Assembly (NCBI GenBank): GCA_023458215.1
Contig: JAEXAJ010000170.1
Span: 1-29,250, forward strand
DNA length: 29,250 bases
Direction of reading: 5' to 3'
Source: Bacteroidota bacterium
Lineage (GTDB): Bacteria; Bacteroidota; Bacteroidia; Bacteroidales; Bacteroidaceae
A model generated the notes under the pieces. That model was not told the origin of the DNA. It worked only from the letters and a program-made list of their open reading frames with translations, and did not search any database. A program made the translations under genes and the position numbers. The first letter of the stretch is position 1. Every line of letters starts with the position of its first letter. Shown piece after piece: positions 15,528-24,078 of this stretch.

Positions 15528-18500
15528 ATGAAACAAACAATGCTTTCCATCATTCTAAGCTTCCTCCCTTTGGCATTACCGGCACAACTGTATACGGTCA
15601 ATCAGCTGGGTATTGAAGAAGGATTATCCAACAACCATGTTGTTAGCATAGCTCAGGATAAAAAAGGATTCTTATGGTTTGCTACCGAAGAAGGGCTTAA
15701 TAAGTTCGATGGTATACGCTTTATACCTTATTATAAAGAAGAATCCACTGCCCGGCAAAGCATCACCGGCAATGAATTGAACTGCTTGCTGGACGACCCC
15801 GTCGACTCTATCTTATGGATAGGTACCCAACGGGCAGGAGTCAATGCATACAATTATGCCAACGATACCTTCACCACCTATAAACATGATGAGAAGAATC
15901 CGTCCAGCCTTATTACCGACGACATCACCAAGATTGTTACCGCAGCCGACGGCAATTTGTGGATTTGTACCTATTGGGAAGGCATTGACCATTTCGACAA
16001 ACAAACCGGTAAATTCACTCATTATAATACCAAAACCATACCCGGGCTAGGCAGTAATCATATTTGGTCAGTTGCCGACGGAGGAAACGGACTGCTCTAT
16101 ATAGGACATGTGCACAATGGTTTCAGTGTATTATCCATCAAAGACAAAAAAGCAAAGAACTTCTTGCACAATCCACAGGACCCTCACAGCCTGCCCGGCA
16201 ATGAAGTGACCTGCGTCTATAAAGATAAGAATGGCAATATATGGGTAGGCACTGACAAAGGCTTAGCGTTGTTCAATCCGGAAACGGAGAGTTTCATCCT
16301 CTTTAACGACAAGATGAATAGCATCTCGCACCGCATTTACGATATCCGCCAACTGGAAGACAACAAACTCTGGATAGCTATGGAGTTCGGAGGCATAGCC
16401 ATACTCGATTTATCACAACATTTATTCCATTCTGCCGACCAAATTCATTTCGTTCTTATAAAGGAAGGTGACGACGAATACGGGTTATCCAATTCCAGCG
16501 TGCGATGCCTCTACCAAGATTCTTTTAATAATGTATGGGCAGGATCGTGGGGAGGAGGAATCAATTTCATCCGACGGGAAGCTTTACTATTCGACACGTA
16601 CAAATATTCTCCTTTTCCGTCCACCGGAAACAGCCTGACCAGCAAGATAGCTTCGAGCGTCTGTATGGATAAAACGGGAAACCTTTGGATTGGCACAGAC
16701 GGAGGAGGCATTAATGTATTCAATAAAGGGAAACGCATCGCCGTCTACAACACGGGGAATAGTAGTTTGAACGGCAACACCGTGCAAGCAGCGCTTTGCG
16801 ATTCGAGAGGAGGTTTATGGTTCGGACTTTTTTACGGAGGAATTGTCCATTACAATCCTCAAACCAAGAGTTTCAGGCAGATCTTCCCTAAAGACAAGGC
16901 ACACTCCGACGTGCGTTCTTTCTTCGAAGATAAAGAAGGTAATATTTGGGCGGGAACCAGTGAAGGAGTCGACCTTATCGATCCTGTGAAGGAGTCTATA
17001 AAGGCGCATTACGACCGCGAAAACAACTTAGTGAGATGTGTGCTGAAAGACAGTCATGGACAAATATGGATCGGCTTTTTTGGCGGCGGACTCGGATTGT
17101 ACAATTCCCAGCTCAAAAGCATCCAGCTCTTCAACGTCCGGAACAACTTTCCTTCGAATACCATCAACGCCCTTTTTGAAGATAGCCGGAAACGTATATG
17201 GGTAGCTACCGGTGAAGGATTGGTATGCTTCCCCTCTCCTACCGACAGAAAATACAAAGTATATCAACGTGAAAGCGGACTTGCCAATACACACATCCAT
17301 GCCATCAGCGAGGACAAAGCGGGGAATATCTGGATAAGTACTAATAAAGGTATCAGTTGCCTCGTTCACAGCAAAGAGACTTTCTACAACTACGACCATC
17401 ACGACAACCTGCCTATGGGAAGCTTCAACCGGGGATGCGTCACGTATGCTCAGGATGGGAATCTCTATTTCGGTTCCATCGACGGTCTGTGCTACTTCAA
17501 CCCCGAACAGGTATTACAGGAACGCAAATCGCCTCCTGCCTTCATTACCAATATCGAGATAGCCGACCCTCTCAACAAGGCGGGCAATACCCCGAACACC
17601 ATCATATTGAACGGTCACAAAAGTGTCGAGCTGGACTATACCCAAAACAGTTTCAGCATCACCTTCAACATACAGAACTACGCACTAATCAATCAGGTAG
17701 AATATGCCTATATGCTGAAAGGGCTGGCAGATTCCTGGTACACACTGACCGATCCCAATAAGGTCACTTTCCGCAATCTTCCTCCCGGTAAATACCAATT
17801 ACAGGTAAAAACACGGATGCGCAACCAGGAATGGTCTAACGAAATCACCTTCCTCGATATCCGTATCACACCTCCTATTTGGCTGACTTGGTGGGCAAAG
17901 TCATTCTATGTCCTCTGTTCCCTCGCCCTTTTGTTCTATATACTCTATGTGTATAAGAAGAGGCTGGCTGTAGAGACCTTATATAAACTGGAAAAGCAAA
18001 GCCACGAGCAAGAGCAAGAGTTGAATAATGAACGGTTGCGTTTCTACACCAATATCACTCATGAGTTGCGCACGCCACTCACACTGATATTGGGGCCGCT
18101 GGAAGATTTACAGAAGAACAATTCATTGTCCGGCAAAGACGCGCAGAAGATTTCCGTCATCCACCAAAGCGCTATCCGCTTACTCAACCTGATTAACCAA
18201 ATATTGGAATTCAGGAAAACCGAGACTCAGAACAAGAAGCTCTGCGTCAGCCGTGATAATATAGCAGCGCTTATCCACGAGATAGGCTTGAAATACAAAG
18301 AGCTGAACCGAAATGCCGAAGTCGATATCCGGCTGGATATAGAAGATGAGCATATGCTGATGTATTTTGATAAAGAGATTATCCAAATTGTACTGGACAA
18401 CCTGATATCCAATGCTCTGAAATATACAGAAAAGGGACGTATCACGATAAGTATTCGCCGGACCCAACGTGCCGAAGTCAACTATACGGAGATCCGTGTA

Positions 18501-19589
18501 AGCGACACCGGCTATGGCATCAAACCGGAAGCAATGCCTCACATCTTCGACCGTTACTACCAAGAGGGCGGCAAACATCAGGCATCGGGCACGGGCATCG
18601 GATTGTCGTTGGTAAAGAATCTGGTTACCCTTCACGAAGGAGAAATCAGCGTAGACAGTACTCTCAACTCCGGCAGCAGCTTTTGTGTCAGTCTTTTGAC
18701 GGATAATATGTACCCCAATGCATTGCATGCCGACTCACAAGAGCAGGAACAGGAAGAAGATATGTCCGAAGACGTGTCGTCACAGGAAACTTCGACACCG
18801 GACAATGACAAACCGATATTGCTGGTTGTAGAAGACAATCCGGATATCTGCGAGTATATTGCCGAATCCTTCTCGGACAGTTTCGACGTGCGAACTGCCG
18901 TTAACGGAAAACAAGGTAAAGAAAGCGCCTTGAAAGAAATACCGGATATCATCGTCAGCGATATTATGATGCCGGTAATGGATGGCAACGAAATGTGTCG
19001 TGAGTTGAAGGGAGACGTGCGTACCAGCCATATACCTATCATATTGCTGACTGCCAAAGACTCCTTAAAGGATAAGGAGGAAGGCTATCAGGTAGGTGCC
19101 GATTCTTACCTGACCAAGCCGTTCAGCGCCAGCCTGCTACGTAGCCGCATAGAAAACTTGTTGCAATCACGACGCAAACTGGCGAAGCATTTCAGTACGA
19201 ATACAGCCATCAACGATAAATCGACGATCATTACCGAGTCACTCACCAAGTTGGATAATGAATTTATTCAGAAGATTAATCAGCTGATAGAAGAGCGTCT
19301 TTCTTCGGATAAGATCGATATCGGCTACTTGTCTGATAAAATGTGTATGAGCAGTTCTACCCTGTATCGCAAGATGAAAGCTCTGACGGGACTATCTACC
19401 AATGAGTACGTCCGCAAAGTACGAATGAAGTATGCCGAACAGTTCCTGCTGGAAGGAAAATATAATATCTCTGAGATAGCTTTCAAAGTAGGTATCAATA
19501 ATCTGTTCTACTTCCGGCAGTGCTTTAAGGAGGAATTCGGGGCTATACCGTCGGAGTATATCAAGCAATTGCTAAATAATCAAAAGTAG
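15528..19589 (+). CDS. Hybrid two-component system sensor/regulator (HTCS) of the PUL
   Basis: A 1353-residue one-protein two-component system. Order: signal peptide (1-18, ending L-P-A), two-propeller periplasmic sensor with about 14 Reg_prop repeats (I/L-W-I/V-G-T...G-L; about 25-690), Y_Y_Y domain (about 697-775), one membrane helix (about 785-810), HisKA with phospho-acceptor His845 in T-H-E-L-R-T-P-L, HATPase_c with N-A-L-K-Y-T and D-T-G-Y-G-I / G-T-G-I-G-L-S-L boxes, receiver domain with Asp1145 in V-S-D-I-M-M-P-V-M-D-G, and a C-terminal AraC-type HTH (about 1250-1350). HTCS proteins bind a PUL-derived oligosaccharide in the periplasm and activate the adjacent susCD operon. It is divergent from the PUL, its likely target. 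All key residues are present. Confidence 0.96.
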   Translation: MKQTMLSIILSFLPLALPAQLYTVNQLGIEEGLSNNHVVSIAQDKKGFLWFATEEGLNKFDGIRFIPYYKEESTARQSITGNELNCLLDDPVDSILWIGTQRAGVNAYNYANDTFTTYKHDEKNPSSLITDDITKIVTAADGNLWICTYWEGIDHFDKQTGKFTHYNTKTIPGLGSNHIWSVADGGNGLLYIGHVHNGFSVLSIKDKKAKNFLHNPQDPHSLPGNEVTCVYKDKNGNIWVGTDKGLALFNPETESFILFNDKMNSISHRIYDIRQLEDNKLWIAMEFGGIAILDLSQHLFHSADQIHFVLIKEGDDEYGLSNSSVRCLYQDSFNNVWAGSWGGGINFIRREALLFDTYKYSPFPSTGNSLTSKIASSVCMDKTGNLWIGTDGGGINVFNKGKRIAVYNTGNSSLNGNTVQAALCDSRGGLWFGLFYGGIVHYNPQTKSFRQIFPKDKAHSDVRSFFEDKEGNIWAGTSEGVDLIDPVKESIKAHYDRENNLVRCVLKDSHGQIWIGFFGGGLGLYNSQLKSIQLFNVRNNFPSNTINALFEDSRKRIWVATGEGLVCFPSPTDRKYKVYQRESGLANTHIHAISEDKAGNIWISTNKGISCLVHSKETFYNYDHHDNLPMGSFNRGCVTYAQDGNLYFGSIDGLCYFNPEQVLQERKSPPAFITNIEIADPLNKAGNTPNTIILNGHKSVELDYTQNSFSITFNIQNYALINQVEYAYMLKGLADSWYTLTDPNKVTFRNLPPGKYQLQVKTRMRNQEWSNEITFLDIRITPPIWLTWWAKSFYVLCSLALLFYILYVYKKRLAVETLYKLEKQSHEQEQELNNERLRFYTNITHELRTPLTLILGPLEDLQKNNSLSGKDAQKISVIHQSAIRLLNLINQILEFRKTETQNKKLCVSRDNIAALIHEIGLKYKELNRNAEVDIRLDIEDEHMLMYFDKEIIQIVLDNLISNALKYTEKGRITISIRRTQRAEVNYTEIRVSDTGYGIKPEAMPHIFDRYYQEGGKHQASGTGIGLSLVKNLVTLHEGEISVDSTLNSGSSFCVSLLTDNMYPNALHADSQEQEQEEDMSEDVSSQETSTPDNDKPILLVVEDNPDICEYIAESFSDSFDVRTAVNGKQGKESALKEIPDIIVSDIMMPVMDGNEMCRELKGDVRTSHIPIILLTAKDSLKDKEEGYQVGADSYLTKPFSASLLRSRIENLLQSRRKLAKHFSTNTAINDKSTIITESLTKLDNEFIQKINQLIEERLSSDKIDIGYLSDKMCMSSSTLYRKMKALTGLSTNEYVRKVRMKYAEQFLLEGKYNISEIAFKVGINNLFYFRQCFKEEFGAIPSEYIKQLLNNQK

Positions 19590-19613
19590 CTATTGATATT
19601 CTGAAAAAACGAC

Positions 19614-19621
19614 TATCTTCG
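19614..19621 (+). promoter_or_regulatory. Weak -7 box (TATCTTCG) for the alcohol dehydrogenase
   Basis: TATCTTCG differs from TAnnTTTG at one position. It lies 25 bp after the HTCS stop and 36 bp before the dehydrogenase ATG, so the latter may have its own promoter. Confidence 0.35.
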
Positions 19622-19657
19622 TAGAATACTATATCACAAAAATTAATTGTATCAACA

Positions 19658-20800
19658 ATGAATAACTTTACATTCCACAACCCGACCCGTTTGATCTTCG
19701 GGAAAGGCGCAATTGAACAATTAGCAACTGCTATCCCCGCGTGCCATCGAATCATGGTTACTTTTGGCGGAGGCAGCGTAAAACAAAACGGTGTTTACGA
19801 CCAGGTAGTGAAAGCCCTTGAAGGCAAAGACTTCATTGAGTTTTGGGGCATCGAGCCCAACCCTACCATCGAGACTCTACGTAAAGCCATCGCACTGGGC
19901 AAAGAAAACGGCGTGGACTTCCTGCTTGCCGTAGGTGGAGGTTCCGTATTGGACGGCACGAAACTGATCGCTGCCGGTCTGAACTACGAAGGGGATGCCT
20001 GGGACATCGTACTAAAAGGAGCTTATACTCAAACTGTTCCAATGGGAACAGTACTCACCTTGCCCGCCACTGGCTCGGAAATGAATAACGGTGCTGTCAT
20101 CTCGCGCAAGGAAACGGACGAAAAGTTTCCTTTTTTCAGCAACTATCCCGTCTTCTCCATTCTCGACCCGGAAACGACTTTCACCCTACCCGACTATCAG
20201 ATAGCTTGTGGCATAGCCGACACTTTTGTGCATGTAATGGAACAATATATGACCACCCCCGACCAATCCCGTCTGATGGACCGCTGGGCAGAAGGCATCC
20301 TGAGTACACTGGTAGAGATTGCTCCCGAAATCCGCAAGGACAAGAACAATTACCAGCTTATGGCTGACTTTATGTTATCCGCCACCATGGGGTTGAACGG
20401 TTTTATCGCCATGGGTGTGACGCAAGACTGGGCTACTCACATGATTGGTCACGAACTAACTGCATTGCATGGACTGACACATGGCGCCACATTAGCGATT
20501 GTGCTTCCGGGTACCCTGCGTGTGATGCGTCATCAAAAGCAAGACAAAATCATACAATATGGCGAACGCATCTGGGGCATTACTTCGGGCACCATCGACG
20601 AGCGCATCGACCTGGCTATCCAAAAGACGGAATCTTTCTTCCGCAGCCTGGGACTGGCCACGCGCCTGTCGGAAGTGAACATCGGCCATGAAACCATTTT
20701 GGAGATTGAACGCCGTTTCAACGAACGCCACGCTGCCTTCGGTGAGAACCAGAATATAGACGGAAAAACAGCCCGGACTATTTTGGAAAGTGTTTTATAA
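19658..20800 (+). CDS. Iron-containing (YqhD/BdhA-type) NADPH-dependent alcohol dehydrogenase
   Basis: A 380-residue group III alcohol dehydrogenase of the YqhD/butanol dehydrogenase type; these reduce aldehydes to alcohols with NAD(P)H in the cytoplasm. Seen: N-terminal F-x-F-H-N-P-T-R-L-I-F-G-K-G, nucleotide loop G-G-G-S-V-L-D-G-T-K (about 90-99), T-L-P-A-T-G-S-E-M-N-N-G, and metal ligands in G-I-A-D-T-F-V-H-V-M-E-Q and in H-E-L-T-A-L-H-G-L-T-H-G-A-T (about residues 190-282). Length is typical. It lies downstream of the HTCS on the same strand but has no evident link to the glycan system. Physiological substrate unknown; aldehyde detoxification or redox balancing is the usual role. Confidence 0.92.
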   Translation: MNNFTFHNPTRLIFGKGAIEQLATAIPACHRIMVTFGGGSVKQNGVYDQVVKALEGKDFIEFWGIEPNPTIETLRKAIALGKENGVDFLLAVGGGSVLDGTKLIAAGLNYEGDAWDIVLKGAYTQTVPMGTVLTLPATGSEMNNGAVISRKETDEKFPFFSNYPVFSILDPETTFTLPDYQIACGIADTFVHVMEQYMTTPDQSRLMDRWAEGILSTLVEIAPEIRKDKNNYQLMADFMLSATMGLNGFIAMGVTQDWATHMIGHELTALHGLTHGATLAIVLPGTLRVMRHQKQDKIIQYGERIWGITSGTIDERIDLAIQKTESFFRSLGLATRLSEVNIGHETILEIERRFNERHAAFGENQNIDGKTARTILESVL

Positions 20801-20813
20801 AAAAGGAAACTAA

Positions 20814-20857
20814 AATGTGGCTAAATTTTCGAAAACAATCGAAGATATAGCCACATT
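20814..20857. terminator. Hairpin with 10-bp perfect stem after the dehydrogenase gene
   Basis: AATGTGGCTA (20814-20823) pairs exactly with TAGCCACATT (20848-20857). The 24-nt loop holds the palindrome TTTTCGAAAA (20826-20835). It starts 14 bp after the stop. No long T-run follows, so it may be a weak terminator or a 3'-end stabiliser. Confidence 0.55.
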
Positions 20858-21062
20858 CAAACATGAAAACTTCCTGAATTAATATAGACTTTTAAATTTT
20901 CTCATTTTGTATTTTCTATCTTCTCAGAATGCGTTATTTCCGCACAACGCCCCATGTAATTGCAAAGAACGAAACAAAAAACGATAAGCAGCACATATAC
21001 AAAGGAATAGCTTAAAAGGATGTCGGCTAATAAATAAAAAAGGTTCTAATGCTCTTATTTTA

Positions 21063-21128
21063 GTTCCTCTACGGGAAACATAATGTTCGTCACCGAGGAA
21101 CAAGTAGTTTCTCTACGAGAGACAAACA
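21063..21128. repeat. Array B: three hairpin units at exact 22-bp period
   Basis: Units start at 21063, 21085 and 21107. Each begins with a 17-nt imperfect palindrome with a 7-bp stem and 3-nt loop: GTTCCTCTACGGGAAAC, GTTCGTCACCGAGGAAC and GTTTCTCTACGAGAGAC, followed by a variable 5-nt linker. At the fourth stem pair unit 2 has C-G and unit 3 has T-A, a compensatory change; unit 1 has a C-A mismatch there. The array lies between the convergent dehydrogenase and TPR genes. Confidence 0.85.
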
Positions 21129-21212
21129 TCATACCAGCGACATAAAGTGACAAGAGAGTATCAAAGACAAATATTCCAGATTTTTCTTCAAATTTACGGG
21201 GGAAAGCTACCT

Positions 21213-21893
21213 CTACTTCAATTCCAACTCCACCTTCTTAATCTTTTCCAGTGTCTTACCTGCTTCGGTAGAAGGGAATAATTGTAGCACCCGTTGCAAA
21301 TACCCTCTTGCCTTAGAGTAGCTACCGGAAAAGACATCGGATAGGCCGTTACGATAACGGGCATATTGCATGCGTGTCGGAGAAGATATCTTTTTAAAAT
21401 CTTCTTCAAGTTTCTTCTTATCATTTTCGGCCTGAAGGTAATAATAGTTTCCTAAATAGATATTAGCCTGCAAATTATCTGCATCCAATGCAAGAACTTT
21501 TTCATACATTTTCACCGCATCTGCTTCCTTGCCACGCATCATTTCTACCTCGGCACATGCAACAAGAGCCGCCACATCTTGAGGATTGTGCTGCAAATAT
21601 TCTCTATAGAACAAATAAGCTTTATCGTAATTACGTTTTTTCTTATAGAGTGCAGCCATTTCATTAGCCAATTTGGGGGCTACCGCACTGTTTTTATCCA
21701 CATTCGTCCAGTAGAACATCTCCGTCTGTTCGATATTAGCATTTGCCGACTGACGGAACAAACTCACAGCATAACTATCTTTACCCTCGGATAAAGCTTC
21801 GGAAAGCTTAGGCAACAATTCACCCGCCGACTGTGACCAAAGTGACAGCGGACAGATAAAGAACAAAGAGAAGAGTAATGCTAACGTTTTCAT
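21213..21893 (-). CDS. Exported TPR-repeat protein
   Basis: A 226-residue protein with a signal peptide (residues 1-20, ending S-L-W-S) and no lipobox, so periplasmic or exported. The mature part is tetratricopeptide-like: A-N-E-M-A-A-L-Y-K-K-K-R-N-Y-D-K-A-Y-L-F-Y, D-V-A-A-L-V-A-C-A-E-V-E-M-M-R-G-K-E, A-N-I-Y-L-G-N-Y-Y-Y and a final K-A-R-G-Y-L-Q-R-V-L-Q-L-F-P unit, about four or five repeats. TPR proteins act as scaffolds; no partner is indicated. A minus-strand TACTTTTG box at 21945-21952 gives it its own promoter. Function unknown. Confidence 0.8.
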   Translation of the reverse strand: MKTLALLFSLFFICPLSLWSQSAGELLPKLSEALSEGKDSYAVSLFRQSANANIEQTEMFYWTNVDKNSAVAPKLANEMAALYKKKRNYDKAYLFYREYLQHNPQDVAALVACAEVEMMRGKEADAVKMYEKVLALDADNLQANIYLGNYYYLQAENDKKKLEEDFKKISSPTRMQYARYRNGLSDVFSGSYSKARGYLQRVLQLFPSTEAGKTLEKIKKVELELK

Positions 21894-21944
21894 TTTTATT
21901 ATCTAGTTTAACAGCCCAAAAACATTGCAGTAGAAGTCTGCCTA

Positions 21945-21952
21945 CAAAAGTA
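21945..21952 (-). promoter_or_regulatory. -7 box (TACTTTTG) for the TPR gene
   Basis: Exact TAnnTTTG match on the minus strand, 51 bp upstream of the ATG at 21893, giving a leader of about 45 nt. Confidence 0.55.
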
Positions 21953-21997
21953 CAAACTTTCACGACAATCATCAACAAATTAAAGTAGAAATATAGT

Positions 21998-22005
21998 TAA
22001 CTTTG
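21998..22005 (+). promoter_or_regulatory. -7 box (TAACTTTG) for the MATE transporter
   Basis: Exact TAnnTTTG match. Transcription would start near 22012, leaving about 19 nt to the ATG at 22031 and only about 7 nt to the one at 22019, which favours the later start. Confidence 0.6.
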
Positions 22006-22030
22006 CCCACCTTATTTAATGATTGTTATA

Positions 22031-23338
22031 ATGAATCCCAAAGACAAACAAATTCTTCAAATAGCACTTCCTTCCATCGTATCAAATATTACCGTGCCAT
22101 TGCTCGGTTTGATCGATGTAGCTATTGTCGGACACTTGGGTTCGCCGGCTTATATCGGAGCAATCGCAGTGGGCGGCATGCTATTTAATATCATCTACTG
22201 GATTTTCGGTTTCCTACGTATGGGAACCAGCGGCATGACCTCACAAGCCTACGGGAAACGGGATTTAACGGAGATAGTACGCTTACTTTTACGATCCACC
22301 GGTATAGGCTTGTCAATAGCATGCTGCTTGATTATCCTGCAAATACCCATCCGACAGGCAGCATTCACATTGATTCAGCCAACTGAAGAAATTCGTGAAT
22401 TGGCTACACAGTATTTTCAGATCTGCATCTGGGGAGCTCCTGCCATGCTGGGATTATACGGACTTACAGGTTGGTATATCGGCATGCAGAACTCACGAAT
22501 ACCCATGTACATAGCTATTACGCAGAATATAGTAAATATCATTGCCAGCCTCAGCCTGGTTTATTTATGCGGCATGAAGGTGGAAGGAGTAGCTTGGGGA
22601 ACACTGATCGCACAATATGCCGGTTTCTTCATGGGAGTCGCGCTGTGGTACTACCAATATGGCAAGTTCAAAAAGCTTATGACTTGGAAAGGTGTATTGC
22701 AAAAAGAGGCTATGTACCGCTTCTTTCAGGTCAACCGGGATATTTTCTTTCGTACTCTTTGCCTGGTGGCAGTTACTTTATTTTTCACATCGGCCGGTGC
22801 TTCGCAAGGTGAAATAATTCTAGCTGTAAATACGCTCCTGATGCAGCTTTTTACCTTATTCTCGTATGTAATGGACGGATTTGCATACGCAGGCGAAGCC
22901 TTGAGCGGACGATACATAGGCGCCCGCAACCGGGAAGTTTTCATAAACATCACCCGACACTTATTTGTGTGGGGGGCAATAATGGTTATACTCTTTACAA
23001 TGATATATGCCGTAGGAGGCAATGCATTCCTTGGACTTCTGACAAACGATAAGGAAGTAATAACCGCTGCCGACACTTATTTCTATTGGGCTCTTGCCAT
23101 ACCTGCGGCAGGCATGGCCGCCTTTATCTGGGACGGTATCTTCATTGGCGCCACAGCTACACAGGCAATGCTATTATCCATGTTGGTGGCAGCCGCCAGC
23201 TTCTTCATCCTGTACTACGGACTTCGCACCATGTTGGGAAACCATGCGCTATGGTTGGCTTTCTTAACCTATCTTTTTATGCGGGGAGTGGTGCAAACAG
23301 GATTAAGCCGGGAGGTAATCAGAAAGGCATTCGGTTAG
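22031..23338 (+). CDS. MATE family multidrug/metabolite efflux transporter
   Basis: A 435-residue MATE (NorM/DinF-type) antiporter that exports organic compounds across the inner membrane using a Na+ or H+ gradient. Twelve hydrophobic helices are visible across two homologous halves. Family-typical pieces are I-A-L-P-S-I-V-S-N-I-T-V-P-L-L-G-L-I-D-V-A-I-V-G-H-L-G (near the N terminus), F-L-R-M-G-T-S-G-M-T-S-Q-A-Y-G, and the second-half A-Y-A-G-E-A-L-S-G-R-Y-I-G-A-R. The G-H-L-G/DinF-like sequence suggests the DinF branch. ATG 22019 in the same frame is an alternative start. It ends 34 bp before the HMA-AraC gene, which has its own -7 box. Substrate cannot be inferred. Confidence 0.92.
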   Translation: MNPKDKQILQIALPSIVSNITVPLLGLIDVAIVGHLGSPAYIGAIAVGGMLFNIIYWIFGFLRMGTSGMTSQAYGKRDLTEIVRLLLRSTGIGLSIACCLIILQIPIRQAAFTLIQPTEEIRELATQYFQICIWGAPAMLGLYGLTGWYIGMQNSRIPMYIAITQNIVNIIASLSLVYLCGMKVEGVAWGTLIAQYAGFFMGVALWYYQYGKFKKLMTWKGVLQKEAMYRFFQVNRDIFFRTLCLVAVTLFFTSAGASQGEIILAVNTLLMQLFTLFSYVMDGFAYAGEALSGRYIGARNREVFINITRHLFVWGAIMVILFTMIYAVGGNAFLGLLTNDKEVITAADTYFYWALAIPAAGMAAFIWDGIFIGATATQAMLLSMLVAAASFFILYYGLRTMLGNHALWLAFLTYLFMRGVVQTGLSREVIRKAFG

Positions 23339-23357
23339 CCGACTTAAAAAAAATCGT

Positions 23358-23365
23358 TATCTTTG
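23358..23365 (+). promoter_or_regulatory. -7 box (TATCTTTG) for the HMA-AraC regulator
   Basis: Exact TAnnTTTG match between the MATE stop and the ATG at 23373. The leader would be almost absent from 23373, or about 15 nt from the in-frame ATG at 23388. Confidence 0.55.
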
Positions 23366-23372
23366 CATCATT

Positions 23373-23966
23373 ATGACCAATACCAATATGACCTCCAATC
23401 CGGACAACATCCTACATATCAAGAATATGGTATGCAACCGTTGTATCATGGTTGTAAAAAGCCAACTCGAACAGCTAGGATTATCCCCCGTTTCAGTAGA
23501 ATTGGGCATTGTGGTAATGCCCGATAAGATTACGGACGAGATTCATCATGCCGTGAAAGAATCACTGGAGCCTCTTGGTTTTGAACTAATTGACGATAAA
23601 AAGTCACAAGTGATAGAGCAGATAAAAGATGCCATCATCAACTTAGTGCATTACAATGATGACGAACTGAAAGTAAATCTTTCCGATTACCTGACTGACA
23701 AATTCAACCGGGATTACAGTACTTTAAGCAAACTCTTCTCGGAAGTAACCAACACCACCATCGAGAAATATCTCATCGCCCAGAAGATAGAACGTGCCAA
23801 AGAGTTACTGGTTTACGGCGAACTTTCATTGAACGAGATTGCCGATAAGTTGAATTATTCGAGTGCAGCCTATCTTAGCGCTCAGTTCAAAAGTGTGACC
23901 GGTTTAACGCCCAGTTATTTCAAGAAGATTAAAGAGAACAAGCGCAAACCACTCGACGAGGTGTAA
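23373..23966 (+). CDS. HMA-AraC fusion regulator, probable copper sensor of copA
   Basis: A 197-residue protein with an N-terminal heavy-metal-associated (HMA) fold (about 12-75) joined to a C-terminal AraC-type double HTH (about 95-190). The HMA part has N-M-V-C-N-R-C (Cys21, Cys24), a CxxC able to bind Cu(I). The HTH part shows L-S-K-L-F-S-E-V-T-N-T-T-I-E-K-Y-L, I-E-R-A-K-E-L-L, L-S-L-N-E-I-A-D-K-L-N-Y-S-S and the AraC signature F-K-S-V-T-G-L-T-P-S-Y-F-K-K. It lies 112 bp upstream of copA, same strand. A metal-responsive activator of copA is inferred from domains and context; it is unrelated to CueR, CsoR or CopY. ATG 23388 is an alternative start. Confidence 0.88.
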   Translation: MTNTNMTSNPDNILHIKNMVCNRCIMVVKSQLEQLGLSPVSVELGIVVMPDKITDEIHHAVKESLEPLGFELIDDKKSQVIEQIKDAIINLVHYNDDELKVNLSDYLTDKFNRDYSTLSKLFSEVTNTTIEKYLIAQKIERAKELLVYGELSLNEIADKLNYSSAAYLSAQFKSVTGLTPSYFKKIKENKRKPLDEV

Positions 23967-23995
23967 GCCTGCTACACAACGAGTTTTTGCCAAAA

Positions 23996-24027
23996 TCCTA
24001 TAAATCAAATCCAGAATTCTATAATTC
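23996..24027 (+). promoter_or_regulatory. Two 11-bp direct repeats 21 bp apart upstream of copA; candidate AraC-type operator
   Basis: TCCTATAAATC (23996-24006) and TTCTATAATTC (24017-24027) match at 9 of 11 positions with starts 21 bp apart, two helical turns. The second ends 19 bp before the copA -7 box, where a -33 element would be. This is the geometry expected of an AraC-family activator site. A short dyad GAATT/AATTC (24014-24018/24023-24027) overlaps it. Confidence 0.45.
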
Positions 24028-24046
24028 CTCACAACTTCTTTTGCCG

Positions 24047-24054
24047 TATCTTTG
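24047..24054 (+). promoter_or_regulatory. -7 box (TATCTTTG) for copA
   Basis: Exact TAnnTTTG match; predicted start near 24061, about 18 nt before the ATG at 24079. It rules out the TTG at 24052 as the start codon, since that lies inside the box. Confidence 0.6.
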
Positions 24055-24078
24055 TTCTCAGAAAAAATAAACAGAATA

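Larger units (their letters stand above)
20801..21212. other. 412-bp convergent gap between dehydrogenase and TPR gene
   Basis: I see no gene. The gap holds a 10-bp hairpin near the dehydrogenase end (20814-20857), an AT-rich middle with no recognisable element (about 20860-21060), array B (21063-21128), and about 85 bp of unassigned sequence before the TPR gene stop. Confidence 0.6.

Noticed and set aside
18180..18728. 182-residue minus-strand open frame inside the HTCS gene
   Set aside because: It overlaps the conserved kinase core of the HTCS in antisense and shows no protein-like motif.
20860..21060. Small gene or RNA in the AT-rich middle of the dehydrogenase-TPR gap
   Set aside because: I found no open frame with a start signal, no -7 box and no convincing stem here.
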